Shown here: one piece after another, positions 1-6,740 of the stretch
Position numbering within the stretch: the first letter of the stretch is position 1
Layout: every line of letters starts with the position of its first letter
Source of the DNA: Calditrichota bacterium
GTDB lineage: Bacteria; CLD3
Direction: 5' to 3'
Assembly: GCA_008501735.1 (NCBI GenBank)
Contig: QQUF01000038.1
Span: 1-10,392 of the forward strand
DNA length: 10,392 bases
Notes under the pieces: generated by a model
Seen by the model: the letters and a program-made list of their open reading frames with translations, nothing else
What the model was told of the DNA's origin: nothing
Database searches by the model: none
Translations under genes and position numbers: made by a program

Positions 1-1206
1 GTTAAAAGGATTAGGGAAGTTTTGTGCTAACTCGAATCTTTTTACAGATTGAGTTTTTACTTCAAAGAAAACAGTTTGAGCATTTTCTTCGTGTTTTGTT
101 TCGAGTCCGTTTGTTTCAACATCAGAAATTATGTAAGTGTAAAGTTCACCGGTAAGAAGTTCGGAGTTGTCAGTGAAGGAATAAAAAATTTGTGCAGAAG
201 TGTTTCCTTGTCCTTTAAGTTCTTTGTGGCTTTTGTGAGAAGCGATTTGGACAAAGTCATTTTCGCCAAGTTTTCTGTAAATATTAAAGCCTTCGTTTTC
301 AGTTTCCGAAGCAGTTGACCAATTTAGTTGAATTGAGTTTTCAATTTGACGAGCTGAAAAAGAATTTAATTCTACCGAAAGTGGTGCATCTGCTATGTCA
401 AGTGCCATTTCAGTTATTAGTCCACCAATAAAAATATCTTCAATATTCGACCCATCTAAATTTGCACGCTTTATTCTATCATTATCTATAAAATAAATTT
501 TTGAACTTACTAAATCTAACTCAATCCCATAAGGTGATATTAACCCTGTTATTACGTCTTCAATATTTGAACCGTCTAAATTTGCTCGTTGAATCTTTTG
601 ACCATTAATACTCCAATATACTTTTGAACTTGCAATATCTAATGCAATTCCATAAGTATCTCCTGAGCTTGTAACTAAATCTTCAATATTTGAGCCATCT
701 AAGTCTGCTCTTTGAATTTTATCATTGCTACCTGACCAATATATTTTAGAGTTTGTTAAATCTAATGCAATTTTGTGTGGAAGAGATGAACCAGTAGAAA
801 TTAAATCTTCCACATTTGAACCGTCTAAGTTTGCTCTTTGAATTTTATTATTTCCAGAATTAGCCCAATAAATTTTAGAATTTGTTAAATCTAATTCAAG
901 CCCAAAAGCAAGATTTAGTCCTGTAGTAACTAAATCTTCCACATTTGAGCCGTCTATGTCTGCTCTTTGAATTTTATTAGCATTGTAGTCAGCCCAATAC
1001 ATTTTAGAATTTGTTAAATCTAATGCAATTCCAGAAGGTCCATTTAAACCTGAAGAAATCAAATCCTCTACATTTGAACCGTCTAAATCGGAACGTTGGA
1101 TTTTGCTCATTCCGAAATCAGCCCAATAAATTTTTTGAGCAAAAGAATTTGAAACTAAAGCAAAACCTAAGCTAAGCGATAAGAGTGAGGTTGTAAGTTT
1201 GTTCAT
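1..1206 (-). CDS. Secreted YWTD-repeat beta-propeller protein with Fn3-like domain and T9SS sorting signal (3' end outside window)
   Basis: This is 402 codons read from ATG at 1206, open at the left edge. Residues 1-23 are a Sec signal peptide (MNKLTTSLLSLSLGFALVSNSFA, cut before Gln24). Residues 26-272 hold six repeats starting at about 26, 69, 112, 155, 196 and 237. Each has the pattern [IMV]YW...KIQRA(D/N)LDGSN(V/I)EDL...ALDL..SK, the YWTD (LDL-receptor class B) signature; six copies make one complete six-bladed propeller. Residues 276-386 resemble the Fn3-like domain that often precedes T9SS tails. The last visible residues (391-402, FELAQNFPNPFN) are the start of a type A T9SS sorting domain, so about 75 residues should follow outside the window. 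AAGGA (1216-1220) sits 9 bases before the ATG. The gene follows the sigma-54 activator on the same strand after a palindrome-rich gap. The likely role is an exported, surface-attached or released binding protein; ligand unknown. No catalytic motif is visible. Confidence 0.9.
   Translation of the reverse strand, partial: MNKLTTSLLSLSLGFALVSNSFAQKIYWADFGMSKIQRSDLDGSNVEDLISSGLNGPSGIALDLTNSKMYWADYNANKIQRADIDGSNVEDLVTTGLNLAFGLELDLTNSKIYWANSGNNKIQRANLDGSNVEDLISTGSSLPHKIALDLTNSKIYWSGSNDKIQRADLDGSNIEDLVTSSGDTYGIALDIASSKVYWSINGQKIQRANLDGSNIEDVITGLISPYGIELDLVSSKIYFIDNDRIKRANLDGSNIEDIFIGGLITEMALDIADAPLSVELNSFSARQIENSIQLNWSTASETENEGFNIYRKLGENDFVQIASHKSHKELKGQGNTSAQIFYSFTDNSELLTGELYTYIISDVETNGLETKHEENAQTVFFEVKTQSVKRFELAQNFPNPFN
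391..1131 (-). repeat. Six tandem YWTD-blade coding repeats
   Basis: There are six in-frame units of about 129, 129, 129, 123, 123 and 108 bases, each coding one propeller blade. At the DNA level the stretches coding DLTNSK, KIQRA and LDGSN are almost the same between units, with differences mainly in the loop between blades. The first three or four units are most alike and the sixth (YF instead of YW) is most diverged. This is consistent with internal duplication, and the later units look older or less constrained. Confidence 0.85.
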
Positions 1207-1256
1207 TGTTTTGTTTCCTTTTTGAAATGAGTTTGTTGTTTTACTGCTTAGTAATA

Positions 1257-1272
1257 CTCAAACTCAATGCCA
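1257..1272 (-). promoter_or_regulatory. Candidate sigma-54 (-24/-12) promoter for the YWTD propeller gene
   Basis: On the minus strand the sequence reads TGGCATTGAGTTTGAG. Against the sigma-54 consensus TGGCACG-N4-TTGCW it has the full TGGCA at -24. It also has TTG of the -12 element, with exactly 10 bases between the GG and the -12 G; the usual following C is A. The predicted start is near 1246, giving a leader of about 40 bases before the ATG at 1206. Support comes from the sigma-54 activator gene immediately upstream and three palindromes at activator distances. The match is imperfect and was found by eye. Confidence 0.55.
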
Positions 1273-1351
1273 AAAAGGATTTTGTGCTTTTAAATATTTC
1301 AATTTAAAAGGTTTACAGAAAATACTTTGTTGAAGTTGTTTCTTTGTAGTC

Positions 1352-1366
1352 GTTACAAATTGTAAC
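1352..1366. promoter_or_regulatory. Palindrome 1 (proximal), putative upstream activator site
   Basis: GTTACAAATTGTAAC is a perfect inverted repeat with 7-base arms around a central A (1359). Its centre is about 113 bases upstream of the start predicted from the -24/-12 element, a usual distance for sigma-54 activator sites. The same core recurs twice more in this gap and was not found elsewhere in the window. Confidence 0.65.
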
Positions 1367-1416
1367 AGGTATAAAATAGAAAGAGATGAAGTTGTTAAAA
1401 ATATTGGACTTAGGTC

Positions 1417-1437
1417 TGTGTTACAAATTGTAACACA
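1417..1437. promoter_or_regulatory. Palindrome 2 (middle, longest), putative upstream activator site
   Basis: This has the same 15-base core as palindrome 1, extended by TGT/ACA on the two sides into a perfect 21-base inverted repeat with 10-base arms around a central A (1427). It is the best copy and may be the highest-affinity site. Its centre is 68 bases from palindrome 1, about 181 bases upstream of the predicted start. Confidence 0.68.
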
Positions 1438-1479
1438 ATTAGTTTTACAGGGCTTAAATTGGATTTTATTGAAAAACTA

Positions 1480-1498
1480 ATTTCTGAAAATCAGAAAT
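1480..1498 (-). terminator. Possible weak terminator hairpin after the regulator gene
   Basis: ATTTCTGA and TCAGAAAT form an 8-base stem with a 3-base loop. On the minus strand it is followed by TTAGTTTTTC. It lies 22 bases past the regulator's stop codon, between palindromes 2 and 3. The stem is AT-rich and the T-run is interrupted, so termination would be inefficient. It could instead be incidental. Confidence 0.3.
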
Positions 1499-1499
1499 A

Positions 1500-1516
1500 T
1501 GTTACAATTTGTAACA
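1500..1516. promoter_or_regulatory. Palindrome 3 (distal), abutting the regulator stop codon
   Basis: TGTTACAATTTGTAACA is a perfect 17-base inverted repeat with 8-base arms around a central T (1508). It starts four bases beyond the stop codon of the regulator gene. It has the same core as the other two sites, with the central base complemented, and its centre is 81 bases from palindrome 2. Confidence 0.62.
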
Positions 1517-1520
1517 GTTC

Positions 1521-4500
1521 TCAAAATTTAATTCTGTCTAAAATTCGGTGAACTTGTGTCCTTGAAATACCTAATTTTTTTGCAACTTTAGATTTGTTCC
1601 CACCACAATCTTCTAACACTTTTGCAAAGATTGCTTTTTCTACAAGTGAAATTTTGTCCATTAAAGTCTCACCTTCAAAAAGTGTGAGAAGTTGTTTGAC
1701 TTCCTCAAATGAAAAATTCTCAGTTCTATCAAAAATATTTTCTTGAGCTTTTTCCTCTTTTTTCAAATTTGGTAAACTTAGATTTTCTAATCCAATTGCT
1801 CTGTTTTCTTTACATTCGACCGCTGCTTTGATAATTACATTTTGTAACTCGCGAACATTCCCTTTCCAAAAATATTCTGAAAAAATATTTAAAACTTCAT
1901 CGGAAAACCCGTTAATCTTTTTCCCGTAATCAGAATTAAATTTGTTCAAAATATGAAATGCCAAAAGTGGAATATCTTGGGTTCGTTCTCTTAAAGGAGG
2001 AATTGTAATTTTCAAAACATCCAATCGGTGCAATAAATCTTCTCTAAAATTTCCATTTGAAACTTCCTGCTCCAAATCCTTGTGTGTTGCAATTAGGATT
2101 CTTACATTCACAGATTTTGATTTCTCTGAGCCGATTACACGTAATTTTCTTTCTTGAATAACTCGCAAAATTTTTGCTTGGTTGTCCAAACTCAAATCAC
2201 CGATTTCGTCTAACAAAAGTGTACCATTTTCCGCTAACTCAAACACTCCTTTTTTGTCAAAAGTTGCTCCTGTAAAAGCTCCTTTCTTGTGTCCGAAAAG
2301 CTCACTTTCTGCTAAGTCTTTTGGAATTGCCGAACAGTTTATGGCAACAAAAGGGTTGTTTCTTCTCGGCGAAAATTTGTGGAGTGCATTTGCAACGAGT
2401 TCCTTTCCTGTTCCCGTTTCACCAAAAATGTAAACAGGAAAATTATAAGAAGCTGCATTTTCAATCTCTTCATAAACCTCTTTCATTTTGAGGCTGTTAC
2501 CAACAAAAATTCCCAATTCACGAATTTGAGATTCGATTTTTTGGTGAAGAGATTCCTTTTGTTTTTGAATAATTGGCAGTAAAATTTTTCCGAATTCTTC
2601 TACTTTTTTTGCATCGGATTTTTCAAAAACACCTTGTTTGGGATTTGTTCTATCTAAGTAAATTGCTCCGATAACTTCATTGTTTACTTTTAACGGAATA
2701 GAGATTACTGACAGAAAAATCTTTCCGACAATGCTTTCATTTCCACTAAATTTTTCGTTCTCTAAAGCATTTTCAACTAAAATTGGTTTTCCAAATTGGA
2801 CTGTCTCATTAAGAATTGACTTACTAAAATCTATTTCAACATCTTTGAAGGACGGTGAAAAAGAACAAGGTTCAAGTTTTCCCGTTGATTTGTTTTTTAG
2901 AATTATGAAACAGTTATCAGATTTAGTTTCTGCGATTAAGTATTCAATTGTTTCGTTCAAGACTGACTCAGGTTCCATCAAAGGAATTAGGGAATTGAGC
3001 AAACCCGATTGAAATATTCCAGACTTATTTTTGAGACTTTCTAAAATTTCAAGACGTTCTTTAAGGACAAAAGACTCATCATTTTTGATAAGATTTTTAT
3101 GAAGTTCAATTGCTTTTTGTCGGAAATCTTCAAATTTGATTTTTTTACCGGGAAGCAAAGTTAGGTTTTCATTTTTTGAGTAAAGATTACAAAATTCAAA
3201 ATACTCTTCAGCAAGTCGGGTTTGGTTTTCTTCTTTTTCTATTAATTTTAACAGACCTTCTAAAGAGCTTTTTTGCAAACCTAAATTAAAATCAATTTTA
3301 TGAGACAAAATTTTTGTCTTGAAAAGTGTTGGTTTATCATTACACTTTTGTGCAATTATTTTTGCTTCTTTATTAATTTTTTTCGCTTCGTTAAAATCGT
3401 AGATTTCAAAAACAGAATTAGCTTTTAAATAAAGGATTCCACCTAAAGTCGGGTCGTTTTGACGGAATGAAATTGATTTGTCCCAAAATTCAATCGCTTC
3501 TTTGAATCTCTTTTGGGCATGCAGAATTATTGCACTGTTTTTGTAAAAAACTCCGTGATTTTTAAACTCTTCAATATTTTCATTTAACTCGAATAATTCT
3601 TGGTTGTATTTATCGCTTTCGTCAAGTTTTCCAAGAACGCAATATATCAAACAAAGATTGTTACAACAATTAATCAACCAATTTCGATAATTTAATTTAT
3701 GAGCTAAGTTGTAAGCTATTTTGAGAAAATGAATCGATTTTGAAAATTGGTTTTCACCGTAATAAATATTACTTATTCCAATTGTGCTATGGATAATTCC
3801 ATAATTATTACCAATTTCTTCTGAATTTTTAAAACTTATTTCGAAGATTTCTAAGGCTTCTTGCGGTTTTCCAAGATTCCTTAAAAGTGTTCCTTTTGTA
3901 GAGTAGCATAAATTTAAATAATCCAAGTCATTTGTTTCTTTGGAAAGTTTCAAACATTTATCCAAGAAATGAAAAGCTTTTTCATAATTTTCCTCTTCTA
4001 CATAATTTCTAATTAGTGTGTAATAAATTTCTTTTTTTAAACCTTTGTCGTTTAGTTTTTCAGCGATTTTAAGAGCATTTTCAAATGCTTCAATTGCTTT
4101 AAAAGATTCACATTTGGTCGTATAGTATTTTCCAATTTGAATTTGTGTTTCAGAAATTTTATGTAAAACTTCGAATTTTTTATAAATCTCTAATGCCTTT
4201 TCTAAGTCAATAAACCCTTCTTCCAAAACCAAATTATGAATTTTGAGTTTAGCTCTTGCTAAGAAAGTATCAGCAATTAATTTTTTATCATCAATTTTCA
4301 AAGCTAATTTGTGTGCGTTGAGAATTACTTTTAGTGCTTCATCAATATCACCAATCCGTTCTAAAAACGAAGCTTTTAAAATGTTAAACTCGACTAACTT
4401 TACCTCACTTTTTTCAAACTCAATTACTTTTGAAATAAAATTTATTGCATCTGAAGTTGCAAAATTTTCAAATGCTGTCTCACTTGCAAGAAGGTTGTAT

Positions 4501-6587
4501 TTCTTAGCTTTGTTGATAATTTTTGCTTCAAAAAAATGGTGTGCGAGTTCAGGAATTATTGATTCAGAGTAATTGCTTTCTAAATTTTCGGCAATGATTT
4601 TATGTAATTTTACTTTTTGGCTTTGAGAAATTGAAATCTCTAAAGTCTCCTTAACGGAGTCGTGATAAAAGCTGAATAAACCACTTTTTTCCGAAACATA
4701 ATTTTCAAAATTGGCATTTTTTAGAACTTCTGCAATTTTGTTAGATGACAATTCGGGGAAAAATGATTTGATAAATTCAACGGTAAAAGGTCTTTTAAAA
4801 AGAGATGCAATTTGTAAAATTTTCTTTGAATCACGTTTCAAGGACTTAATTCTTTCGAAAAGAACTGAGTGAATGCTTTGTGGAAGATTTTCAGAAATTA
4901 ATTTAGTTTCATCAAAACGCCATTCATTTGATTTCTTAAAAAGAATCCCATTTTGTAAAAAATGAAACATCAATTCTTGAATAAAAAGCGGATTCCCATT
5001 GGTTTTTTTCAGAAACATTTCTGCAATATTTTTTTCAATCGGGTCAACTTTGCCTAACATTGAACTCACCAAATTTTTAATCTGTTCTAAGTTCAAGTCC
5101 TCAAGCTGAATTTTTTCAAAACCTTCTAAATTTTTCGAGAAATTCGAGTTTTCAAATTCATTTTTGCGAACCGTTCCGGCAATAAAAACCTTTTTATCGG
5201 CAAAATAATTTTGTGCATACTTTATCCAATTGACACTTTCATTTTCACTCCATTGGACATCGTCAAAGAATAAAACCAAAGTTTTCCCGTCAGAGAGTTT
5301 TTCGAGCAATTTGCATAAACTTTCGTAAAGCCTTTGTAACACTTCGTTTTCTGCTAATTTGGTAGTTTGAGGCAATTTTTTGAAAAACCTGTAGTTTGCA
5401 ATTTGCGGTAGAATGATTTGAAAATCCCTTCCAAATTTCCCCACAAATTCAATTTTTTCAGAATCTGAGAAATTTTCTAATTCTTCCAAACAGCCGTTTA
5501 AAATACTTTTCAGTCCATCAAAACTCTGTGAATTTGGCTGAGCTTTCGTTTGCAAATAAAATGTGTCTTTAAAGTTGAGTGCTGTTGCAAATTCTTTCCA
5601 AAGTTTAGATTTTCCACTTCCCGAATTACCGCCAATCAAAGCAAACTGAAATTTCCCTGATTGGGCTTTTGAATAAATTTTTTGCAATTTTTGTAATTCT
5701 TCCTCTCTTCCGATAAATTCGGGAAAAAGAAGAAAATCATCAATTGACGTTCCTTTTCGAGTTTTTGAATTTTGTAAGAAATTTGTCAAAGATTCGGTTA
5801 CTGCTTTTGCAGAAGCAAATCTTTCATTTGGATTTTTCGACAATAATTTTTTAACAATATCTTCAATCTCAAAAGGAATTTCGGAATTGTAGTAAGAAGG
5901 CGAAGTTAAAGGACTTCTCAAATGCCCTAAAATAATTGAAGTTATTGATTCTCCGTCAAAAGGAAGTCTGCCTGTGAGCAATTTGTAAAAAATAATTCCA
6001 AGAGAATAAAGGTCGCTTCTGTGGTCAATTTTTGCAGAATTTTGACACTGCTCCGGCGAAGAATACTTTGCAGTTCCAAGGAAAGCTCCCGAAGCTGTGA
6101 GAGTGGAGGAATCGTCAAGTTTCACTAAATCAAAGTCTGTAATTTTGATTTGACCTTCTTTTGTTTCGAGAATGTTTGCAGGTTTCAAATCCCTGTTAAT
6201 AATTCCTCTCGAATGAAGTGCTTCTAATCCATTTGCAATTTGAATGATTTTTGAGATTTTTTCTTGTAGGGAACAAAAATTTTTGTTCCCTACAGAATTA
6301 TTTTTTTCACTAGACGCAAGATTTTGCGTCTCTACGGAATCTACAAATTCCATCACAAAACCAATTTGGTCTTTTTCTTCGTACCACTCAATCATTTTTA
6401 CACAATTTGGGTGTGAGACTTTTTGTGCAGTTTCAAAACCTCGTTTGATTCTTTTAATTTCTTTTGGAGTTTTGTAATTCTCGTGAATGAGTTTTAGTGC
6501 GTAGAATTCACCGTTAGTGGATTTTTGAATTTTGTAAACTGTACCAAAAGTTCCAGATGCGATTTTGGAAATGATTTTGTAGGGCAT
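1521..6587 (-). CDS. Ser/Thr kinase - ATPase - TPR - GAF - sigma-54-dependent transcriptional activator (Fis-type HTH)
   Basis: 1688 residues with no signal peptide, so cytoplasmic. Residues 1-270 are a protein kinase: glycine loop SGTFGTVY (11-18), Lys32, NRDLKPAN catalytic loop with Asp133, DFD (151-153), SPE (177-179). Residues 290-545 are an AAA_16-type ATPase with Walker A GNSGSGKS (320-327) and Walker B LVLFFDDVQW (437-446). Residues 690-1170 are helical TPR-like repeats. Residues 1195-1340 are a GAF domain. Residues 1358-1590 are the sigma-54 activator AAA+ domain: GETGTGKE (1389-1396), GAFTGA (1436-1441), LLLDE (1457-1461), FREDLLHRL with arginine fingers (1514-1522), GNVRELQN (1576-1583). 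Residues 1649-1688 are a Fis-type helix-turn-helix. The intact GAFTGA loop predicts a true sigma-54 activator. Kinase-ATPase-TPR-GAF fusions are known in other bacteria; putting the activator module on the end makes a one-protein signalling chain. The start at 6587 begins just before the kinase glycine loop and has a weak upstream GAGA. It is probably the regulator of the propeller gene downstream. Confidence 0.93.
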   Translation of the reverse strand: MPYKIISKIASGTFGTVYKIQKSTNGEFYALKLIHENYKTPKEIKRIKRGFETAQKVSHPNCVKMIEWYEEKDQIGFVMEFVDSVETQNLASSEKNNSVGNKNFCSLQEKISKIIQIANGLEALHSRGIINRDLKPANILETKEGQIKITDFDLVKLDDSSTLTASGAFLGTAKYSSPEQCQNSAKIDHRSDLYSLGIIFYKLLTGRLPFDGESITSIILGHLRSPLTSPSYYNSEIPFEIEDIVKKLLSKNPNERFASAKAVTESLTNFLQNSKTRKGTSIDDFLLFPEFIGREEELQKLQKIYSKAQSGKFQFALIGGNSGSGKSKLWKEFATALNFKDTFYLQTKAQPNSQSFDGLKSILNGCLEELENFSDSEKIEFVGKFGRDFQIILPQIANYRFFKKLPQTTKLAENEVLQRLYESLCKLLEKLSDGKTLVLFFDDVQWSENESVNWIKYAQNYFADKKVFIAGTVRKNEFENSNFSKNLEGFEKIQLEDLNLEQIKNLVSSMLGKVDPIEKNIAEMFLKKTNGNPLFIQELMFHFLQNGILFKKSNEWRFDETKLISENLPQSIHSVLFERIKSLKRDSKKILQIASLFKRPFTVEFIKSFFPELSSNKIAEVLKNANFENYVSEKSGLFSFYHDSVKETLEISISQSQKVKLHKIIAENLESNYSESIIPELAHHFFEAKIINKAKKYNLLASETAFENFATSDAINFISKVIEFEKSEVKLVEFNILKASFLERIGDIDEALKVILNAHKLALKIDDKKLIADTFLARAKLKIHNLVLEEGFIDLEKALEIYKKFEVLHKISETQIQIGKYYTTKCESFKAIEAFENALKIAEKLNDKGLKKEIYYTLIRNYVEEENYEKAFHFLDKCLKLSKETNDLDYLNLCYSTKGTLLRNLGKPQEALEIFEISFKNSEEIGNNYGIIHSTIGISNIYYGENQFSKSIHFLKIAYNLAHKLNYRNWLINCCNNLCLIYCVLGKLDESDKYNQELFELNENIEEFKNHGVFYKNSAIILHAQKRFKEAIEFWDKSISFRQNDPTLGGILYLKANSVFEIYDFNEAKKINKEAKIIAQKCNDKPTLFKTKILSHKIDFNLGLQKSSLEGLLKLIEKEENQTRLAEEYFEFCNLYSKNENLTLLPGKKIKFEDFRQKAIELHKNLIKNDESFVLKERLEILESLKNKSGIFQSGLLNSLIPLMEPESVLNETIEYLIAETKSDNCFIILKNKSTGKLEPCSFSPSFKDVEIDFSKSILNETVQFGKPILVENALENEKFSGNESIVGKIFLSVISIPLKVNNEVIGAIYLDRTNPKQGVFEKSDAKKVEEFGKILLPIIQKQKESLHQKIESQIRELGIFVGNSLKMKEVYEEIENAASYNFPVYIFGETGTGKELVANALHKFSPRRNNPFVAINCSAIPKDLAESELFGHKKGAFTGATFDKKGVFELAENGTLLLDEIGDLSLDNQAKILRVIQERKLRVIGSEKSKSVNVRILIATHKDLEQEVSNGNFREDLLHRLDVLKITIPPLRERTQDIPLLAFHILNKFNSDYGKKINGFSDEVLNIFSEYFWKGNVRELQNVIIKAAVECKENRAIGLENLSLPNLKKEEKAQENIFDRTENFSFEEVKQLLTLFEGETLMDKISLVEKAIFAKVLEDCGGNKSKVAKKLGISRTQVHRILDRIKF
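6265..6294. repeat. Perfect 30-base palindromic element inside the kinase coding region
   Basis: TGTAGGGAACAAAAA is followed directly by its exact reverse complement. It is read in frame as residues 98-108 (SVGNKNFCSLQ) of the kinase domain, between the hinge strand and helix E. A perfect palindrome of this length in coding DNA is unlikely by selection on protein sequence. It resembles the short dispersed palindromic repeats found in many bacterial genomes. Confidence 0.8.
6310..6335. repeat. Second palindromic element (degraded) inside the kinase coding region
   Basis: On the minus strand this reads GTAGAGACGCAA-AATC-TTGCGTCTAG, an inverted repeat (inner arms AGACGCAA/TTGCGTCT at 6312-6331). 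One outer arm has lost two bases and has a substitution. Both elements have CTAC ends followed by [AG]GAAT (CTACAGAAT at 6290-6298, CTACGGAAT at 6332-6340), so they look like members of one family with different cores. It codes residues 85-93 (VETQNLASS) of the regulator. Confidence 0.7.
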
Positions 6588-6613
6588 AAAAATCTCAATT
6601 TGAAAATGATTGA

Positions 6614-6645
6614 AAAACTTAAGACAGAAAATTGATTTTCACAAA
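6614..6645 (-). promoter_or_regulatory. Candidate Bacteroidetes-type promoter for the regulator gene
   Basis: On the minus strand TTTG (6642-6645) is followed after 20 bases by TAAGTTTT (6614-6621), a 7-of-8 match to the TAnnTTTG -7 box of the Bacteroidetes primary sigma factor. It lies 27 bases before the ATG. In such AT-rich DNA the match could be chance. No GTTACAA palindrome is present here, so nothing suggests self-regulation through those sites. Confidence 0.35.
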
Positions 6646-6663
6646 ATAAAAACTAATGTAAAG

Positions 6664-6693
6664 TTTGATTTAAAAAGAAATTTAATAAATTAG
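6664..6693 (+). promoter_or_regulatory. Candidate Bacteroidetes-type promoter for the acyltransferase gene
   Basis: TTTG (6664-6667), an 18-base spacer, then TAAATTAG (6686-6693), a 7-of-8 match to TAnnTTTG. The predicted start is near 6700, about 40 bases before the TTG start codon. It is back-to-back with the candidate promoter of the regulator, with 18 bases between their -33 boxes. Found by eye in AT-rich DNA. Confidence 0.35.
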
Positions 6694-6740
6694 AACATCT
6701 CATTTAGAAGTAGAATTTTTCTTTTTATTGGAGTTTTGTT

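Noticed and set aside
49-318. Open frame on the plus strand, 89 codons
   Set aside because: It is antisense to the Fn3-like region of the propeller gene, which has clear protein homology on the minus strand, and it has no recognisable features.
391-1131. CRISPR-like array
   Set aside because: The regular spacing of about 129 bases comes from in-frame propeller blades; the repeats are coding and the 'spacers' are also conserved.
1241-1254. Small inverted repeat TTACT-GCTT-AGTAA near the predicted start
   Set aside because: Five-base arms in AT-rich DNA are expected by chance. It is not strong enough to call an operator or leader hairpin.
2182-3012. Plus-strand open frames opposite the sigma-54 activator and GAF domains
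   Set aside because: They are antisense to strongly conserved motifs (Walker A, GAFTGA, Walker B). Their low-complexity translations are typical of shadow frames.
3655-3680. GATTGTTACAACAATTA as a fourth operator copy
   Set aside because: It is only partly palindromic, lacks the GTTACAA-W-TTGTAAC core and lies inside the TPR coding region.
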